Positions 5,664 to 6,542 of a DNA stretch of 6,542 bases are shown piece by piece; within the stretch, counting starts at the first letter, position 1, and every line of letters starts with the position of its first letter. The DNA comes from Nitrospirota bacterium (GTDB lineage: Bacteria; Nitrospinota; Nitrospinia; Nitrospinales; VA-1). The notes under the pieces are model-generated. The model was not told the origin of the DNA. It did no database searches and worked only from the letters and a program-made list of their open reading frames with translations. Position numbers and translations under genes: made by a program. Where the stretch lies: NCBI GenBank assembly GCA_003235465.1, contig QJWD01000244.1, positions 1-6,542 on the forward strand. Direction: 5' to 3'.

Positions 5664-5737
5664 TATAGTTGTCGCCATTGGCCCGCTCGAAGAGTAGAAT
5701 GCGAGCAATCGAACCGTGGCGGACAATAGCAACTATA
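5664..5737. promoter_or_regulatory. divergent promoter region with inverted -10 boxes
   Basis: CAACTATA occurs once on each strand, at 5730-5737 (plus) and 5671-5664 (minus), as a perfect 8-bp inverted repeat 58 bp apart. In each case TATA plus the following bases would act as a -10 hexamer directed at the gene it faces (LRR protein, plus; oxidoreductase, minus). Both are preceded by TGGCG within 5-12 bp. No consensus -35 is clear on either side. It could equally be two half-sites for a regulator. Confidence 0.4.
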
Positions 5738-5792
5738 GGGGGTGCCGCCTGCGTTGTAAAGGAACGAACCGGGCGAACAGGGGAGGGGACCG

Positions 5793-6305
5793 ATGGCCGA
5801 GGACGAGCTGGGGAAGGATGAAATCCTGAAGATTTTTTACGCGACGCCCGGCCGCCTCGACCAGGTGAACGCCGCCATCGACGCCCGCCTCGCCGAAACC
5901 CGCCGCCGCAGCATCACGCTGTTCGAGAAGCTGATCCGCTCGCGTCTCGATGTGAACCCGAGGGTTCTCAAATTGACGGCCTGCGAGATGACCGCCGTCG
6001 AAGCCGTTTATTTAAGCCAGTACCCCGCCGTCGTAACGGTGGAGACCCTGGATGTCAGGCAGAATCATTTTGCCGACATCGGCCTCGAAGCGCTGGTGAA
6101 CTCGCCGCACCTCAAGCGGCTAAAAAGCCTCGACATCAGAAACAACCAGATCACCCGCGAAGGCATGGAGTGCCTCATCCGCTCGGACAACCTGGCCGGG
6201 CTTGAGAACCTGGATGCGCGCCTCAACAAGCTTGGCAAGCGCTGGGAGGAGAAATTGCTGGAGGCCGAAAAGCTGCCCGCCCTCAAGACCGTGCGCGTGG
6301 TGTGA
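5793..6305 (+). CDS. Small leucine-rich-repeat protein (RNase-inhibitor-like repeats)
   Basis: A 170-residue cytoplasmic protein with no signal peptide or membrane segment. Residues 1-55 are helical and charged. From there on the repeat-defining hydrophobic residue recurs exactly every 27 residues: Leu59, Leu86, Leu113, Leu140, Val167. The best copies read TLDVRQNHFADIGLEALV (85-102) and SLDIRNNQITREGMECLI (112-129), the L-D-[VI]-R-x-N...[IF]...G...L pattern of RNase-inhibitor-type repeats; copies 1, 4 and 5 are degenerate. These repeats form a curved protein-binding surface, so a binding role is likely, with the partner unknown. GGAGGGG (5782-5788) precedes the ATG by 4 nt. It diverges from the oxidoreductase and converges on flgM with a 9-bp gap and no visible terminator. 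Confidence 0.8.
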   Translation: MAEDELGKDEILKIFYATPGRLDQVNAAIDARLAETRRRSITLFEKLIRSRLDVNPRVLKLTACEMTAVEAVYLSQYPAVVTVETLDVRQNHFADIGLEALVNSPHLKRLKSLDIRNNQITREGMECLIRSDNLAGLENLDARLNKLGKRWEEKLLEAEKLPALKTVRVV

Positions 6306-6314
6306 AAACGCGGA

Positions 6315-6542
6315 TCAGAAAAGCACCTGGTTGCGGTCTTCCCGGATTTTCTGCACCATCTTGTCGGCGATTTCCTCGGCCTTGATTTTGTAGCTGCCCT
6401 TTTTAAGGATCGACTTGTACTTGCTCACCAGGTCCTTCCGCACCTCGGCCCGCGACCGGGCCCGTTTCTCCACCCGGGCGGAAGGATCGTCCCTCGTCGA
6501 TTTTTTTTCGCGGCTGGACAACCCGCTTCTCCGTCTTTTCAC
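6315..6542 (-). CDS. flgM: Anti-sigma-28 factor FlgM, C-terminal part (5' end outside window)
   Basis: The 75 visible residues run to the window edge. The last part, RKDLVSKYKSILKKGSYKIK (34-53) then AEEIADKMVQKI (55-66), matches the sigma-28-binding C-terminus of FlgM, whose family pattern is V..LK..I..G.Y.V....IA.KM...L. FlgM holds FliA (sigma-28) inactive until the flagellar hook-basal body is finished and FlgM is exported, so this gene implies a flagellum. The N-terminal part seen here (1-33) is unusually rich in Arg and Lys, as expected of a disordered exported segment. A GTG codon sits exactly at the edge (6540-6542), but FlgM proteins are usually 90-100 residues, so the true start is probably beyond the window. 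An A8 run (T8 at 6501-6508 on the plus strand) encodes Glu-Lys-Lys. Confidence 0.8.
   Translation of the reverse strand: MKRRRSGLSSREKKSTRDDPSARVEKRARSRAEVRKDLVSKYKSILKKGSYKIKAEEIADKMVQKIREDRNQVLF

Noticed and set aside
6498..6512. Phase-variable homopolymer in flgM
   Set aside because: T8 (A8 in flgM) is a possible slip site, but eight bases encoding Glu-Lys-Lys is common by chance and nothing else suggests phase variation.

Overview
The window is high-GC bacterial DNA with short intergenic gaps and Shine-Dalgarno-type ribosome sites. A 5'-truncated flgM-like gene at the right edge points to a flagellated bacterium. The mix of genes (leucine-dehydrogenase-like amino-acid dehydrogenase, nadC, an FmdB zinc ribbon, DUF2892, DUF1566) would fit a deltaproteobacterial or Nitrospinota-like lineage, but nothing here fixes the taxonomy. 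The region looks mostly like ordinary chromosome. I see no transposase, integrase, phage gene, CRISPR array, rRNA or tRNA.

Layout: (1) 1-400: a small DUF2892 membrane protein (135-344) with a GC-rich hairpin in its leader and a strong rho-independent terminator after it. (2) 398-2565: a Glu/Leu/Phe/Val dehydrogenase on the minus strand, divergent from nadC (quinolinate phosphoribosyltransferase, NAD synthesis); an 83-bp gap separates them and holds an extended -10 for nadC. (3) 2589-3463: a small cysteine-containing protein whose Cys/Asp/Gly spacing resembles the NifU/IscU scaffold domain, with its own extended -10. It converges on, and overlaps by 13 bp, a DUF1566 protein on the minus strand. 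(4) 3464-3824: a 361-bp gene-free stretch with an imperfect direct repeat in an AT-rich island. (5) 3825-4642: an FmdB-family zinc-ribbon protein followed by a two-helix membrane protein with a pilin-like helix; the junction has a poly-A run, and the second gene has no convincing start codon. (6) 4649-5792: a medium-chain quinone-oxidoreductase-like enzyme on the minus strand, then a divergent promoter region whose two candidate -10 boxes form an inverted repeat. (7) 5793-6542: a small leucine-rich-repeat protein with an exact 27-residue period, converging on flgM.

The genes do not form one pathway. Only two are of clear metabolic role: nadC makes nicotinate mononucleotide for NAD(P), and the two dehydrogenases would use NAD(P), but that link is generic. 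No convincing new multi-gene system was found. The most distinctive signals are the fmdB/membrane-protein junction (4055-4094), the repeat island (3528-3680), the NifU-like orphan protein and the paired divergent promoters (5664-5737).
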